A stretch of DNA of 64,000 nucleotides from a virus (IMGVR_UViG_3300036830_000392:1-64000); one strand, 5' to 3'. Positions 49,068-56,670 are shown, counted from the first letter of the stretch. Numbers and translations: made by a program. Notes: a model not told the origin generated them from the letters alone.

Positions 49068-49897
49068 GGCCGTGCCTCCGCGCTGACCGGCTTGAGACGA
49101 GCTCCGCCGGCGATGGCGTTCAGCTTCGCCACCAGGTCCATGCGCCGAAAGCGGAGGTGCATGTTCCCGTTCTTGAAGCCCTTGAACTCGAACAGCTCGG
49201 TGGCGCCGATGCAGGGCTGACCGTTCGGGATCGACTTGATCCGCGTCGCGATGGCGCTGTAGTAGCCGTCTTCCGGCCGGGCCTCGCCGGCCACCATGTA
49301 GAAGACGTTCTCCAACGCTGTCAGGTACTGATCGCGATAGTGGCAGGTGTCCCAATTGCGGCCGAACCCGCGGGAGACAACGCTCGTCAACACCACGCGC
49401 TCCCCGATCTCGAACTGGCTGTTGGTCTTGTACCGGTCGCCCCGCGGGCGCAGCCAGTCGAAGACTTCGTCCACCGCCGCCTTGAGCATGGCGGGGATGT
49501 CCTCGCGGAACTGTTCCACCATGCTGGTCAGGTTCTCGGCGTTGATCTCGGGTGGGTCTTCGCTTTCGACCTCCTTCTGAAGCTTCTCCCAGGCCGCGAT
49601 CGACATCGCGCGGCGGATCTGCATCCGCTCGATCAGCGCCTGCCAGACGTCCCGGCGCAGGTGCACCAGGTGCTCGTCGGGCTCGCGAAAGTGGGGCATG
49701 GCCTCCCGGCTGAAGCGACTTCGGAGGTGAAGGTTCTCTTTGCCGAGCGCGATCGTGTTGTTGAGGCTGTCGGTCGCCCCGACGATCAGGGCGAAGCCGG
49801 CGCGGATGTCCGCTTCGGCCTTCTGGTAGATCCGCACCAGTTCCTCGACGGTGTTGTGCTCGGTGAGCGTCCCGTCCTCTGGCGCCGCCCAGGTCAC
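49064..49897 (-). CDS. DUF4942-domain phage protein
   Basis: 277 residues from GTG at 49897. An N-terminal helical region (TVEELVRIYQKAEADI) is followed by NSQFEIGERVVLTSVVSRGFGRNW, YLTALENVFYMVAGE and FEFKGFKNGNMHLRFRRMDLVAKLN. These match DUF4942, sometimes placed near methyltransferase-like sequences. It may be a DNA-modification or nucleotide-related enzyme. Start is set by the GTGA overlap with the tiny gene upstream. Confidence 0.85.
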   Translation of the reverse strand: MTWAAPEDGTLTEHNTVEELVRIYQKAEADIRAGFALIVGATDSLNNTIALGKENLHLRSRFSREAMPHFREPDEHLVHLRRDVWQALIERMQIRRAMSIAAWEKLQKEVESEDPPEINAENLTSMVEQFREDIPAMLKAAVDEVFDWLRPRGDRYKTNSQFEIGERVVLTSVVSRGFGRNWDTCHYRDQYLTALENVFYMVAGEARPEDGYYSAIATRIKSIPNGQPCIGATELFEFKGFKNGNMHLRFRRMDLVAKLNAIAGGARLKPVSAEARP

Positions 49898-49992
49898 AGC
49901 CACCTCCCCGCTACGACGCGCATGATGATGGCGCCAATGGCGATGTAGCCGGCGACGACCGCGAAGGCCACGAAGGCTTGGCGGCGGGTCAT
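49894..49992 (-). CDS. Tiny single-span membrane protein
   Basis: 32 residues. MTRRQAFVAFAVVAGYIAIGAIIM and RVVAGRWL form one transmembrane helix with a positively charged N-terminus. It overlaps both neighbours by 4 bp. Too short for most gene finders. Function unknown; a small membrane effector is possible. Confidence 0.55.
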   Translation of the reverse strand: MTRRQAFVAFAVVAGYIAIGAIIMRVVAGRWL

Positions 49993-50567
49993 GTTCGAAC
50001 CACCGCGGCGATGACCACGGACACGCCCTCGCCGACGAACCCGACGCACTCCGGGCAGTCCTCCCACGGGCGCCCGTTCTCGTCGTCATGGTCGGCGCGC
50101 GTGCTGATCCAGTGCTGCGAGCAGCAGTCGCAGAATCTGCAGATGCATCCGCTTTCGGTCATGGCCCGTCCGCAGGTGCCGCACTGCCGGTGCCACGGGA
50201 TGCCGGTGTTGACCATTGCTGCGTCGAGGTACTCGACGACGATCTTGATCGCCGCGCCCGGCTGCCGGCCACGCAGAACCCAATACGCCTTTTCCGATAG
50301 CCGAAGTTCGCGGTGGGTCAGCGTGCGGTCCTCGGGCTCGAGAATCTCCAGTGGCACCTCACCGCGCAGCAGGTTGTCGCCCCACATGAACAGCGCGCAC
50401 GGCTTGCACACCCGCCCTGCCAGCGGGTAGCCGACGAGCAGGCAGGTGTCTTCGTCGTGAGCGGCTTTGCGGCGCTCGCCGTGGCAGGTGATGCAGAGCT
50501 GGCGCTCGAAATCCGCCTGCTCTTCGTCGCTAGCCACGCGGTACCCGCTTTGGGTGAAAGCGCTCAA
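49989..50567 (-). CDS. Hypothetical Cys-rich protein
   Basis: 192 residues from TTG at 50567, with GGAGG eight bases upstream and a TTGA overlap; GTG at 50585 is an alternative. Several CxxC pairs are present (LCITCHGE, RVCKPCAL, CGTCGRAM, CICRFCDCC, CPEC), suggesting two or three zinc-binding modules. The N-terminal half is TRELRLSEKAYW-like. It could bind nucleic acid or be a modifying enzyme. Not recognised. Confidence 0.62.
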   Translation of the reverse strand: MSAFTQSGYRVASDEEQADFERQLCITCHGERRKAAHDEDTCLLVGYPLAGRVCKPCALFMWGDNLLRGEVPLEILEPEDRTLTHRELRLSEKAYWVLRGRQPGAAIKIVVEYLDAAMVNTGIPWHRQCGTCGRAMTESGCICRFCDCCSQHWISTRADHDDENGRPWEDCPECVGFVGEGVSVVIAAVVRT

Positions 50568-51046
50568 GACAGCGCCTCCAGGCACTTAGGGCAGTTCTGG
50601 CCGAGCTTCATTCGCTCGCGGTGGTTGCGGCAGGTCCAGGTCGAGAGTTCGATCCGCAACTGGACGCCGGCCAAGAAGCCTTCGCCGTAACGGCGCTTGG
50701 CGGTCGAAGTCATCCAGCGTTCGGACGGCGGTTCGCCGGCCAGCCCGTCCGCCAGTCCTTCGGCTACCGCGACGCAGGAGTTCAGCGCGATAGCCGCGGC
50801 GTCGGGCAGCTCGGGAACGTCGGGCTGCTGCTGGAGGATGGCCGCCCCGATCGGGTCGATGACTGCGTCGGGGCCGCTGCGCGCCCACCGCGGGTGTTGC
50901 TCCGAGATGCACTGCACCCGCGGGGCGGAGGGCCGAACGATGATGCGCATGGCCCGGGCCCAGCCGATCGCAGAACGGAGGCGGGCCAGCTCGGGGATCT
51001 CCTGGGGAGGGAAGCCGGGGGCCGGGGGCGTAACGGTTGCGGACAT
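50564..51046 (-). CDS. Hypothetical protein
   Basis: 160 residues from ATG at 51046 (MSATVTPPAPGFPPQEI), preceded by AAAGG; an upstream GTG at 51073 is less likely. LARLRSAIGWARAMRIIVRPSAP, a proline-rich centre, then STAKRRYGEGFLAGVQLRIELSTWTCRNH and NCPKCLEAL suggest a small protein with a C-terminal zinc site. No recognised family. It is preceded by the plus-strand terminator-like element. Confidence 0.62.
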   Translation of the reverse strand: MSATVTPPAPGFPPQEIPELARLRSAIGWARAMRIIVRPSAPRVQCISEQHPRWARSGPDAVIDPIGAAILQQQPDVPELPDAAAIALNSCVAVAEGLADGLAGEPPSERWMTSTAKRRYGEGFLAGVQLRIELSTWTCRNHRERMKLGQNCPKCLEALS

Positions 51047-51086
51047 GGGGTTGACCTTTCCGGCCGTGCTCACCCAAAATCCGCGT

Positions 51087-51166
51087 GCGGGCGCGGGACC
51101 TGTGTGAGCAGGGCCTTCGTTCGGGCCCCCTGTCTGTTGACGCAGATGGGGGGCCGTTTTTAGTTT
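51087..51166 (+). ncRNA. Candidate small RNA with intrinsic terminator
   Basis: On the plus strand TTGACC (51051..51056), an 18-bp spacer and CAAAAT (51075..51080) could be a promoter. At 51124..51155 a 13-bp hairpin (GGCCCCCTGTCTG paired with CAGATGGGGGGCC) is followed by GTTTTTAGTTTT, a textbook intrinsic terminator. An alternative hairpin (CAGGGCC with part of GGGCCCCCTG) could compete. No plus-strand gene follows, so a short RNA of ~80 nt is suggested. Expression is unproven. Confidence 0.4.
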
Positions 51167-51215
51167 TCAGACTGAGGCGCTGCGGAGGCCCGCCGTGACG
51201 GGCTACCGTAGGGGC

Positions 51216-51497
51216 TCAGACGGCCGGGCGGCGGATGACGAGGTTGCGGAAAGCGGCGGCCTCGCTGGCGAATGCCCATGCGTCCGCCCGGGTCAGGCTG
51301 CCCTCCTGGCCGCTATAGATGGTGTCCGCATCCTGGGTCAATTTGACGGCCCGCTGGGTCTCGCCGCTTGCCCACAGGCGGGCGGCCAGGTCCATAGCAG
51401 CTTCCCAGCGGGCCCGGCGCGCATCGTTTTCGGCCTTCATCTCAGCGCGGACGTTGGCGGCCCAGTTGGCGGCGGTCTCGGTGGTGTTGGTTTCCAT
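51216..51497 (-). CDS. Hypothetical small protein
   Basis: 93 residues, METNTTETAANWAANVRAEM, then KAENDARRARWEAAMDLAARLW and QEGSLTRADAWAFASEAAAF. It is helical and charged, similar in style to the preceding leaderless-type gene. No recognised family. It follows that gene by 3 bp. Confidence 0.6.
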   Translation of the reverse strand: METNTTETAANWAANVRAEMKAENDARRARWEAAMDLAARLWASGETQRAVKLTQDADTIYSGQEGSLTRADAWAFASEAAAFRNLVIRRPAV

Positions 51498-51500
51498 GGT

Positions 51501-51827
51501 CTACAGACCTCCAAAGGCGTCAGAGAAAAGGCCGTCGGTGATTCGCACCAGGTCCTCGGCGTAAACGTCAGAGGCTTCGCCCTTCACCGTAAAGTCGAAC
51601 TTGCGCAGGCGACCCACCTGGACGGTGTAGGTGTCGCTGGGGTCCAAGGTGACGATGATCTTGATGCCGCGGTTGCAGTTCATCATCAGGCCGTTCTCGG
51701 TGCCCAGCAGCTGCTTGACGCCCCAGCGGGCGCGGGCCCAGAAGTCGAGGGCGTTGATTTGGCCCAAGATGATGTTGGCGACGGAGGGCTCGGTCTCGGC
51801 GGCGGTCTCGGTGTTCGTCGTGTTCAT
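51501..51827 (-). CDS. Hypothetical protein with near-leaderless start
   Basis: 108 residues from ATG at 51827. MNTTNTETAAETEPSVANIILG, then RWGVKQLLGTENGLMMNCNRGIKIIVTLDPSDTYTVQVG and FDFTVKGEASDVYAEDLVRI. I have seen similar unnamed phage proteins. No ribosome site is visible; a strong promoter ends about 8 bp upstream. The local DNA is AT-rich. It is likely expressed early or in the lysogen. Confidence 0.68.
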   Translation of the reverse strand: MNTTNTETAAETEPSVANIILGQINALDFWARARWGVKQLLGTENGLMMNCNRGIKIIVTLDPSDTYTVQVGRLRKFDFTVKGEASDVYAEDLVRITDGLFSDAFGGL

Positions 51828-51834
51828 GAGAATC

Positions 51835-51862
51835 AGTATATTCATTATGATTGCGAGTGCAA
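51835..51862 (-). promoter_or_regulatory. Strong promoter for near-leaderless gene
   Basis: TTGCAC (51862..51857), a 16-bp spacer and TATACT (51840..51835) on the minus strand match sigma-70 elements well. The start point would fall at or a few bases before ATG 51827, giving a leaderless or almost leaderless mRNA. Confidence 0.72.
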
Positions 51863-51956
51863 GCATAAAAAAGCGAACGCTGCGATTTATTCTGTTCTGG
51901 CCATACGCGCATGTTTCGCTTGACTTTGCAGGTGCTCCCACCGCAGGCTTGCGTCG

Positions 51957-52319
51957 ATGGCAAAGAAGGCTGAAGAGGACGCGGTGGCCGTGACGGTTCG
52001 GCTCGCCCCCGCTGTTTACAAGGACTTGGCCGACCGTGTTCGAATAGAGGAACGAACACAGAACGCTGTTGTGAGCCGGGCGATCCGGCTGTATGCCGCG
52101 GCTGCTGAGCGATCGATCGCGATCGACGAAGACTTCCTCGCCAATCTCAAGGCTTCTGCGGAGCGGACAGAATGCACGTGCACGCCGCCGAGCAAGTCGG
52201 CGCACTTCAATGGCTGCCCACGAATCCCGGTGATTCTGGCGATCATCGCGCTCGAACAATTCCTGCCGCGAGAAGATCGAAATCTACAGGGATTGGTGAT
52301 CAAGAAGGGCGTGCGCTGA
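51957..52319 (+). CDS. Ribbon-helix-helix-like protein
   Basis: 120 residues. AVTVRLAPAVYKDLADRVRIEERTQNAVVSRAIRLYAAA is a CopG/Arc ribbon-helix-helix pattern. The C-terminal half has ERTECTCTPPSKSAHFNGCPR and a hydrophobic IPVILAIIALEQF. It could autoregulate the plus-strand cassette. It opens this cassette. Confidence 0.7.
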   Translation: MAKKAEEDAVAVTVRLAPAVYKDLADRVRIEERTQNAVVSRAIRLYAAAAERSIAIDEDFLANLKASAERTECTCTPPSKSAHFNGCPRIPVILAIIALEQFLPREDRNLQGLVIKKGVR

Positions 52320-52588
52320 TGCCAAGCCCGACGAAAGGCTGGGTCCGGTCTACCGCCGGCGCTTCGGCAGGACCTAGCGACTATGTCGCGCCCGACTTCG
52401 CCCAGATTAAGGTGGCGCGACAACGGGAAACGGATCGCGAAGCCAACCGCGACAAGGCCATCGAACTGCTGCGCAAGGTGACGGCCGAGCTGCGGCACTG
52501 GGTTGACATCGAAAGGATCGAGGAAGCGTCACCTAGCGTGCTCGAAGCCGAGGCGCTGCTGAAGCGGATCGACGAAGGGGGAGGTTGA
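52319..52588 (+). CDS. Hypothetical protein
   Basis: 89 residues from ATG at 52319, overlapping the RHH stop as TGATG. MPSPTKGWVRSTAGASAG and a helical VARQRETDREANRDKAIELLRKVTAELRHW. No recognised motif. It is coupled to both neighbours. Confidence 0.6.
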   Translation: MPSPTKGWVRSTAGASAGPSDYVAPDFAQIKVARQRETDREANRDKAIELLRKVTAELRHWVDIERIEEASPSVLEAEALLKRIDEGGG

Positions 52589-52839
52589 TGGCAAAGATAA
52601 CGTTCGACGCGCCGCCGGGATCGTACCTCCGCGGCCATACCGTAGATTGGCCGGTCGTTCCGCGAGTGGGCGAATTCATCGACATGCAGGATCCGGAAGG
52701 GGAAGACCCCGGGGCCGCGTCTTCCGGGGTCGTCAAATCGGTGGTCTGGTGGCGGGATGGAAGTTGCCGAGTGGTTGTCGGCGTGAACCATGAAATGCTG
52801 CTGGCGCAGCTCGACCGCGATACCAGGGATCCAGAGTGA
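52588..52839 (+). CDS. Hypothetical protein
   Basis: 83 residues from ATG at 52588 (TGATG overlap). MAKITFDAPPGSYLRGHTVDW and WPVVPRVGEFIDMQD are a small beta-type sequence, with VVWWRDGSCRVVVGV. No family recognised. It overlaps the Cys-rich gene by 4 bp. Confidence 0.6.
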   Translation: MAKITFDAPPGSYLRGHTVDWPVVPRVGEFIDMQDPEGEDPGAASSGVVKSVVWWRDGSCRVVVGVNHEMLLAQLDRDTRDPE

Positions 52840-53285
52840 CGACCGCCGACCATTGCCTGCGCTGCGGGCTCGCGTTCTCTGTGCGAGGTTGCTCGCCCGA
52901 GGCGTGCAACAACCCCGCGGGCGCGGCCGAGGTCGAGCGGCTGCGCGCGGAACAGGCGGCGATGGTGGAACGGCCGTGGGAGCGGGCAGTTGATCTATCA
53001 ACGCTCATTCCACCCGACGCCCCAGCCGCCGAGGTGCGGCCGGCAGTAGCCCCTTGCCCGCGCTGTGGTCTCTACGGCCTCAACCACCGGGTATTCTGCG
53101 GCCCCTCCGACCTCGAAACGCTGCAGGAGATGCTGGAGCGGGCGGGGATCAAACTCGCGGTCGACGAGAAGGGATGGACAGATAGTTACGTATCTTTGCG
53201 GTTCGCGCCGGACGGCACCCTCAAAGAGATGTGCGATCCCAATGATGGGCACGAAGGCGGCACATGCCCGTACTGTGGGCTGTGA
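52836..53285 (+). CDS. Hypothetical Cys-rich protein
   Basis: 149 residues from GTG at 52836. HCLRCGLAFSVRGCSPEACN, then PCPRCGLYGLNHRVFCGP and GTCPYCGL give several CxxC motifs that could bind zinc. The middle (LERAGIKLAVDEKGWTDSY, VSLRFAPDGTLK) looks like a small alpha/beta domain. No named family. Confidence 0.62.
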   Translation: MTTADHCLRCGLAFSVRGCSPEACNNPAGAAEVERLRAEQAAMVERPWERAVDLSTLIPPDAPAAEVRPAVAPCPRCGLYGLNHRVFCGPSDLETLQEMLERAGIKLAVDEKGWTDSYVSLRFAPDGTLKEMCDPNDGHEGGTCPYCGL

Positions 53286-53289
53286 CGAA

Positions 53290-53556
53290 ATGGGCAAACG
53301 CCACAACAACCGCACCGGCCGCGAGGCGAAGCGGCGGCGCCGCAGGCATGAACGGCGGACGGCTTGGTCTTTTGAACGCGCGGGCCGGACGACGAGCGCC
53401 GCGCTGATCGACTGGCCGCCCTTAACGTTCGCTGGATTGCAGGAGGCGATCGACGAGATCGATCGTCTCGCTCGCAGCCATGAGGATGGGTACGTGTTTC
53501 GCTGTTACGGGCTGAGTTTCATCCCGCCCGCCGCACGCTACCTCATCAAAATCTAG
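53290..53556 (+). CDS. Small basic hypothetical protein
   Basis: 88 residues from ATG at 53290. The N-terminus (MGKRHNNRTGREAKRRRRRHERR) is very basic, then FAGLQEAIDEIDRLARSHEDGY and FIPPAARYLIKI. It may bind nucleic acid. The ribosome site is weak. Confidence 0.52.
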   Translation: MGKRHNNRTGREAKRRRRRHERRTAWSFERAGRTTSAALIDWPPLTFAGLQEAIDEIDRLARSHEDGYVFRCYGLSFIPPAARYLIKI

Positions 53557-53588
53557 AGCCCGCCCCCGCCCCGCCGCACTCTGCGGGC

Positions 53589-54098
53589 ATGCCCCGCGAC
53601 ACGGACTTCGTCAGCAAGCTCCTCGACATCGCCGCCTGTGAGGTTGGCGTCCGCGAGACCGCGCCGAACCGCGGCCAGCGCGTCGACGAGTACCACCGAT
53701 ACGCCGGGCGCGACCCCGCCGCCGCCGACAGCTGGTGCGCCCAGTTCGTCGGCTTTTGTTCCGGTCACGCCGCCGAGGCGCTCGACCTACCGAACCCGCT
53801 TCCGAAGGCGTCGAGCGTATGGGGCCTCTGGCAGCGTGCGCCGCTGTCGATGCGCGTGGCCGACCCGCGGCCGGGCGACGTCTTCCTCATCGACCACGGT
53901 GACGGCAAGGGCCACTGCGGGATCGTCACGGGGCAAGCGTTCGGCGAGGGCATGCTGACGACGTGCGAAGGCAACACCTCGGTGACCGGCTCGCGCAACG
54001 GGGACGGCGTCTACAACCGGACGCGCGGGATCGCCGAGATCACGATCGGGTTCCTGCGGCCGGCGCTGGCGTTCGTGGATGGGCCGGCGGTGGCGTAG
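53589..54098 (+). CDS. CHAP-domain endolysin
   Basis: 169 residues. GVRETAPNRGQRVDEYHRYAG, then DSWCAQFVGFCSGH gives the nucleophile Cys50. KGHCGIVTG gives His109 and CEGNTSVTG follows with a candidate Glu/Asn. These fit CHAP amidase/endopeptidases that cut peptide bonds of peptidoglycan. No signal peptide is visible, so export by a holin is expected. It is the last gene of the plus-strand cassette and converges with the RuvC-like gene. Confidence 0.85.
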   Translation: MPRDTDFVSKLLDIAACEVGVRETAPNRGQRVDEYHRYAGRDPAAADSWCAQFVGFCSGHAAEALDLPNPLPKASSVWGLWQRAPLSMRVADPRPGDVFLIDHGDGKGHCGIVTGQAFGEGMLTTCEGNTSVTGSRNGDGVYNRTRGIAEITIGFLRPALAFVDGPAVA

Positions 54099-54136
54099 GA
54101 ATAATTCCCGCGCCGTTTTACACACCGCCAGCAAGC

Positions 54137-54159
54137 ATGACGCGATAATCCGGCGTCAT
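54137..54159. terminator. Hairpin between convergent genes
   Basis: ATGACGC and GCGTCAT form a 7-bp stem with a 9-base loop in the gap between endolysin (+) and RuvC-like (-) genes. Flanking T-runs are poor. It is a weak bidirectional terminator candidate. Confidence 0.4.
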
Positions 54160-54235
54160 TGCCGTTAGTTACCTAATGGTGGTGGTCGCTGGTGCGCGCT
54201 CGGTTGGCAAGATTCAGGAAAGATCCGTGTGCGGG

Positions 54236-54730
54236 TTACAGCAACGCCGCCCGCGGCACCGCGCCCGCAGTCCGCAGTCGCGCCGCCACCAGTTCCCGCC
54301 GCGCGACGTGCGCGGCCAGCCCAATTGCATCGCACTGATCTTCCCCTGCCGTCACCCCGTACGTCGCCCGCACCCACAGCGCCGCGGCCTTCTTCGTTCC
54401 GCCCTTGGTGAGCATGCCCAGGACGCCTCGCTGCCAGATGTTCGGCATCACGATTTCGGTGGGCACGCCGCGCACGGCGAAGGCGAGTTGCCAGGCGCCG
54501 ACGATGCGGCTGAGCACCTTCATCACGTTCGGGTTGGCCTTCTTCCCGCGCATGACGAAGTTGTCCTCGATCACCACCAGGTCAGGCCGAGCGCCCGCGC
54601 AGGCGGAACGCGCAAAGGCGTCGAGGCGCAGCAGATCGCCGGCTTCGACGGTGCCGTGGGCGATCAAGCGCTCGCCGTCGAGGCGGGCCCAGCCTGAGCA
54701 CGTCGCGCTATCAATGGCCAGTAGCCTCAC
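54236..54730 (-). CDS. RuvC-like Holliday junction resolvase
   Basis: 164 residues. AIDSATCSGWA supplies Asp7, VVIEDNFVM supplies Glu55 and GEDQCDAIGLAAH supplies Asp131/Asp134, the four-acid RuvC/RNase H-fold set. MKVLSRIVGAWQLAFAVRG and a Lys-rich segment are typical. It resolves branched DNA before packaging. It is the terminal gene of the minus-strand block. Confidence 0.88.
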   Translation of the reverse strand: MRLLAIDSATCSGWARLDGERLIAHGTVEAGDLLRLDAFARSACAGARPDLVVIEDNFVMRGKKANPNVMKVLSRIVGAWQLAFAVRGVPTEIVMPNIWQRGVLGMLTKGGTKKAAALWVRATYGVTAGEDQCDAIGLAAHVARRELVAARLRTAGAVPRAALL

Positions 54731-54769
54731 TGCTCGACTGTGGCAGACGGCGCGCGGGAGGGGAAGCGG

Positions 54770-55012
54770 TCATTTCCCGACGGGGCGCTTCTCCAGTCCC
54801 TTTTCGGCGAGGATCGCGGCCAGGTCGTCGACGTGCAGAGCATCGACCATGCAGACGCCAGTCTGCGCCGGAATTGGCGCGAGACTGCCATTGCAGTAGT
54901 CGTTCCCCGGCGTGGCGCCGTGCAAGATGCCGTGCCCAAGGATCTTCCCCTCATGGTCCAACTGCACGATCCGATCACCGTTCTTTGCTTCTCGGCCATT
55001 ACGGTAATGCAT
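54770..55012 (-). CDS. Small hypothetical protein
   Basis: 80 residues. MHYRNGREAKNGDRIVQL, then GILHGATPGNDYCNGSLAPI, recalls a common unnamed phage protein family. It appears beta-rich. It lies between resolvase and the small membrane cluster. Confidence 0.68.
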   Translation of the reverse strand: MHYRNGREAKNGDRIVQLDHEGKILGHGILHGATPGNDYCNGSLAPIPAQTGVCMVDALHVDDLAAILAEKGLEKRPVGK

Positions 55013-55026
55013 GATGATCTCCTCGT

Positions 55027-55257
55027 TTACGGTTTCGCGAGCGCGGCGCGCACGGCCGCGTCTTTGGATTCAAGCAGCTTTCTCAGCGCCACCGTCCGCT
55101 CCGGGTTGCGCGGCAGGTTCAGCAGCTGATCGGCCATCACGAAGAATGGCCGCGACACCTCCTGCAGGTGTGGCGGTAGATGCTGGTACGCGAAGAACTG
55201 CATGATGTGCTCGGGCAGGGCGGGCGTCGTGCTGCCGGGCGCCGCGGGTTGGCTCAA
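55027..55257 (-). CDS. Hypothetical small phage protein
   Basis: 76 residues from TTG at 55257 (TTGA overlap with the membrane gene). EHIMQFFAYQHLPPHLQEVS and PRNPERTVALRKLLESKDAAVRA form a pattern I have seen in many phages; function unknown. The overlap supports this start. Confidence 0.72.
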   Translation of the reverse strand: MSQPAAPGSTTPALPEHIMQFFAYQHLPPHLQEVSRPFFVMADQLLNLPRNPERTVALRKLLESKDAAVRAALAKP

Positions 55258-55424
55258 GGCTTCACCGCCGGCGCCGCCCCGTTGCCCTTCGGCATCGCGA
55301 GCCCGAGCGCCCCGCCGATGATCATGCCGGCGATCGGGGTCAATTCGTTCATGTGATTCGTGAGGGCGCCGACTACCGCGACCGCGGCGCCGACAACCAA
55401 CGCTCCAAAGTGCCACTTGTCCAT
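55254..55424 (-). CDS. Two-span membrane protein, holin-like
   Basis: 56 residues, ATG at 55424 preceded by AGGAG. MDKWHFGALVVGAAVAVVGALTN, then MNELTPIAGMIIGGALGLAM gives two short hydrophobic segments with a charged tail. Size and topology fit a holin or antiholin. It is next to other membrane genes but not the endolysin gene. Confidence 0.62.
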   Translation of the reverse strand: MDKWHFGALVVGAAVAVVGALTNHMNELTPIAGMIIGGALGLAMPKGNGAAPAVKP

Positions 55425-55431
55425 GGGACTC

Positions 55432-55704
55432 CTATTTCGAAAAGACCGCTTCGCCCGCCTGCCCGACCTGGGCCAGCCCCTTGAACGTGTCGCGGAGCGC
55501 GTCCCTGAAGTCGCGCCCGATCGGCTCGCGCGCCACCCGCACCTCGTGCAGCGCCCGCTGGAGGTTGTCGTTCAGCGCCGAGAGCTGGCTGCAGACGTTG
55601 GCCAGCACCAGGACGTAAGGCCGGTGGTAATCCAGCGTAGCCTCAGGCGTCTCGTTCGGCGTCGCGTTGGGGTCGAAGTCGTCGGAGCCGTTGCCTGCCA
55701 CCAT
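55432..55704 (-). CDS. Hypothetical helical protein
   Basis: 90 residues from ATG at 55704, with GGAGG upstream. The sequence is FDPNATPNETPEATLDYHRP, YVLVLANVCSQLSALNDNLQ and RALHEVRVAREPIGRDF, then a helical end. No membrane span. It is 8 bp upstream of the holin-like gene. Confidence 0.6.
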   Translation of the reverse strand: MVAGNGSDDFDPNATPNETPEATLDYHRPYVLVLANVCSQLSALNDNLQRALHEVRVAREPIGRDFRDALRDTFKGLAQVGQAGEAVFSK

Positions 55705-55706
55705 GG

Positions 55707-55997
55707 TTACTTCCTCCGCTGCATCAGGAGTTGCTTGAGGTCGGTCTTGATCGAGCCGACGTCGTCGCGCAGGCCCTTGACGTTCTCCTGCGTGAGCGAC
55801 TGGCCAATCCGAATCTCGACGATGTCGCTCTGGGCCTTCTTGAACTCCGCCGGGTCGGGCGAGCGCGCCGCCCACCAGATGCCGCCGCCGATGACACTGG
55901 CGATGGCCAGGATCGGGCCGATGATCGAGAACCACGGCGTCGGGGGACGCAGGTATCGACTGATCTCCTGCTCGGAGAGTTCGTCGAGACGCCTCAT
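55707..55997 (-). CDS. Membrane protein with coiled-coil, possible spanin/XhlA-like
   Basis: 96 residues from ATG at 55997. A transmembrane segment (PWFSIIGPILAIASVIGGGIWW, residues ~21-42) is followed by a coiled coil (AEFKKAQSDIVEIRIGQSL, then GLRDDVGSIKTDLKQLLMQ). This layout is like small lysis-accessory proteins such as XhlA or inner spanins. Function is inferred. Confidence 0.62.
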   Translation of the reverse strand: MRRLDELSEQEISRYLRPPTPWFSIIGPILAIASVIGGGIWWAARSPDPAEFKKAQSDIVEIRIGQSLTQENVKGLRDDVGSIKTDLKQLLMQRRK

Positions 55998-56113
55998 TAC
56001 GCCGGCGCCTTCTCCGGTTCGGGCTCGGCCTGCGACAGGGCCGGCTTCGCCCCGCGACGCATCTCGCGCACCTTTCGGCGTCGCTCCTTGCGTGCGCGCT
56101 TCTTTCCGCTCAT
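55997..56113 (-). CDS. Tiny basic protein
   Basis: 38 residues. MSGKKRARKERRRKVREMRRG then AKPALSQAEPEPEKAPA: strongly basic N-half, acidic/proline C-half. The stop overlaps the next start as TAATG. It could bind nucleic acid; could also be spurious, but the coupling is suggestive. Confidence 0.45.
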   Translation of the reverse strand: MSGKKRARKERRRKVREMRRGAKPALSQAEPEPEKAPA

Positions 56114-56151
56114 GAGCCAATCCTAGACGTCGGAGGGACGGCCTCCAGAAT

Positions 56152-56640
56152 CTAGGGCGTCGCGTCCTCGGCGGCCGGCGCCTCGATGGTCTTCACGGCG
56201 GCCTTGGACTGGGCCTCGGCGTCCTGGACGGACGGCGCCTTGTACTGTTTGTCCTGCATCCGGTCGCGGACCTCGCCGATGTAGTCGATCCAGCCGCCTG
56301 GAACTTCGCCATTTTCCGTGGTCTTCACGAAATACTCGATGACGTCGGCGCTGGTCTCGTACTCGACAAGCTCCGCCGAGAACTGCGCGATCCGGGTCGG
56401 CTTCGCCGCTCGGTTCTTCTCCTCGGCTTCGGCTTCGGCTTTGGCTTCCGATTCGTCGATCATTCGGGACATTGCACGCAGCGCGAAGTTCTTGAAGAGC
56501 CGTCGGTGGCTAGCCTGATCGCCGCCCTTCGGTCGGACGAAGTTCGAGAAGAACCACAGTATGGCCGTGCGCTCTTGCTCGCTGGCCTCAATCCATTTGC
56601 CGACCGATTCGGACCTCGCTCGCTGCTTGGATTCACTCAT
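56152..56640 (-). CDS. Hypothetical protein
   Basis: 162 residues. EASEQERTAILWFFSNFVRPKGG and LFKNFALRAMSRMIDESEA, then ADVIEYFVKTTENGEVPGG and GWIDYIGEVRDRM. Mostly helical; no motif recognised. It sits between the tiny basic gene and the tail-fibre gene. Confidence 0.58.
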   Translation of the reverse strand: MSESKQRARSESVGKWIEASEQERTAILWFFSNFVRPKGGDQASHRRLFKNFALRAMSRMIDESEAKAEAEAEEKNRAAKPTRIAQFSAELVEYETSADVIEYFVKTTENGEVPGGWIDYIGEVRDRMQDKQYKAPSVQDAEAQSKAAVKTIEAPAAEDATP

Positions 56641-56658
56641 GAGGCGATAGTGCGGCGC

Positions 56659-56670
56659 GGATCTAGATCC
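56659..56670. repeat. 12-bp perfect palindrome
   Basis: GGATCTAGATCC lies in the 47-bp gap between the tail-fibre stop and the previous gene start. A restriction- or protein-binding site is possible, or part of a terminator; no T-run is clear. Confidence 0.35.

Noticed and set aside
51195-51923. A 242-residue plus-strand frame after the terminator-like element
   Set aside because: It is antisense to two small minus-strand genes that have better starts and a promoter.
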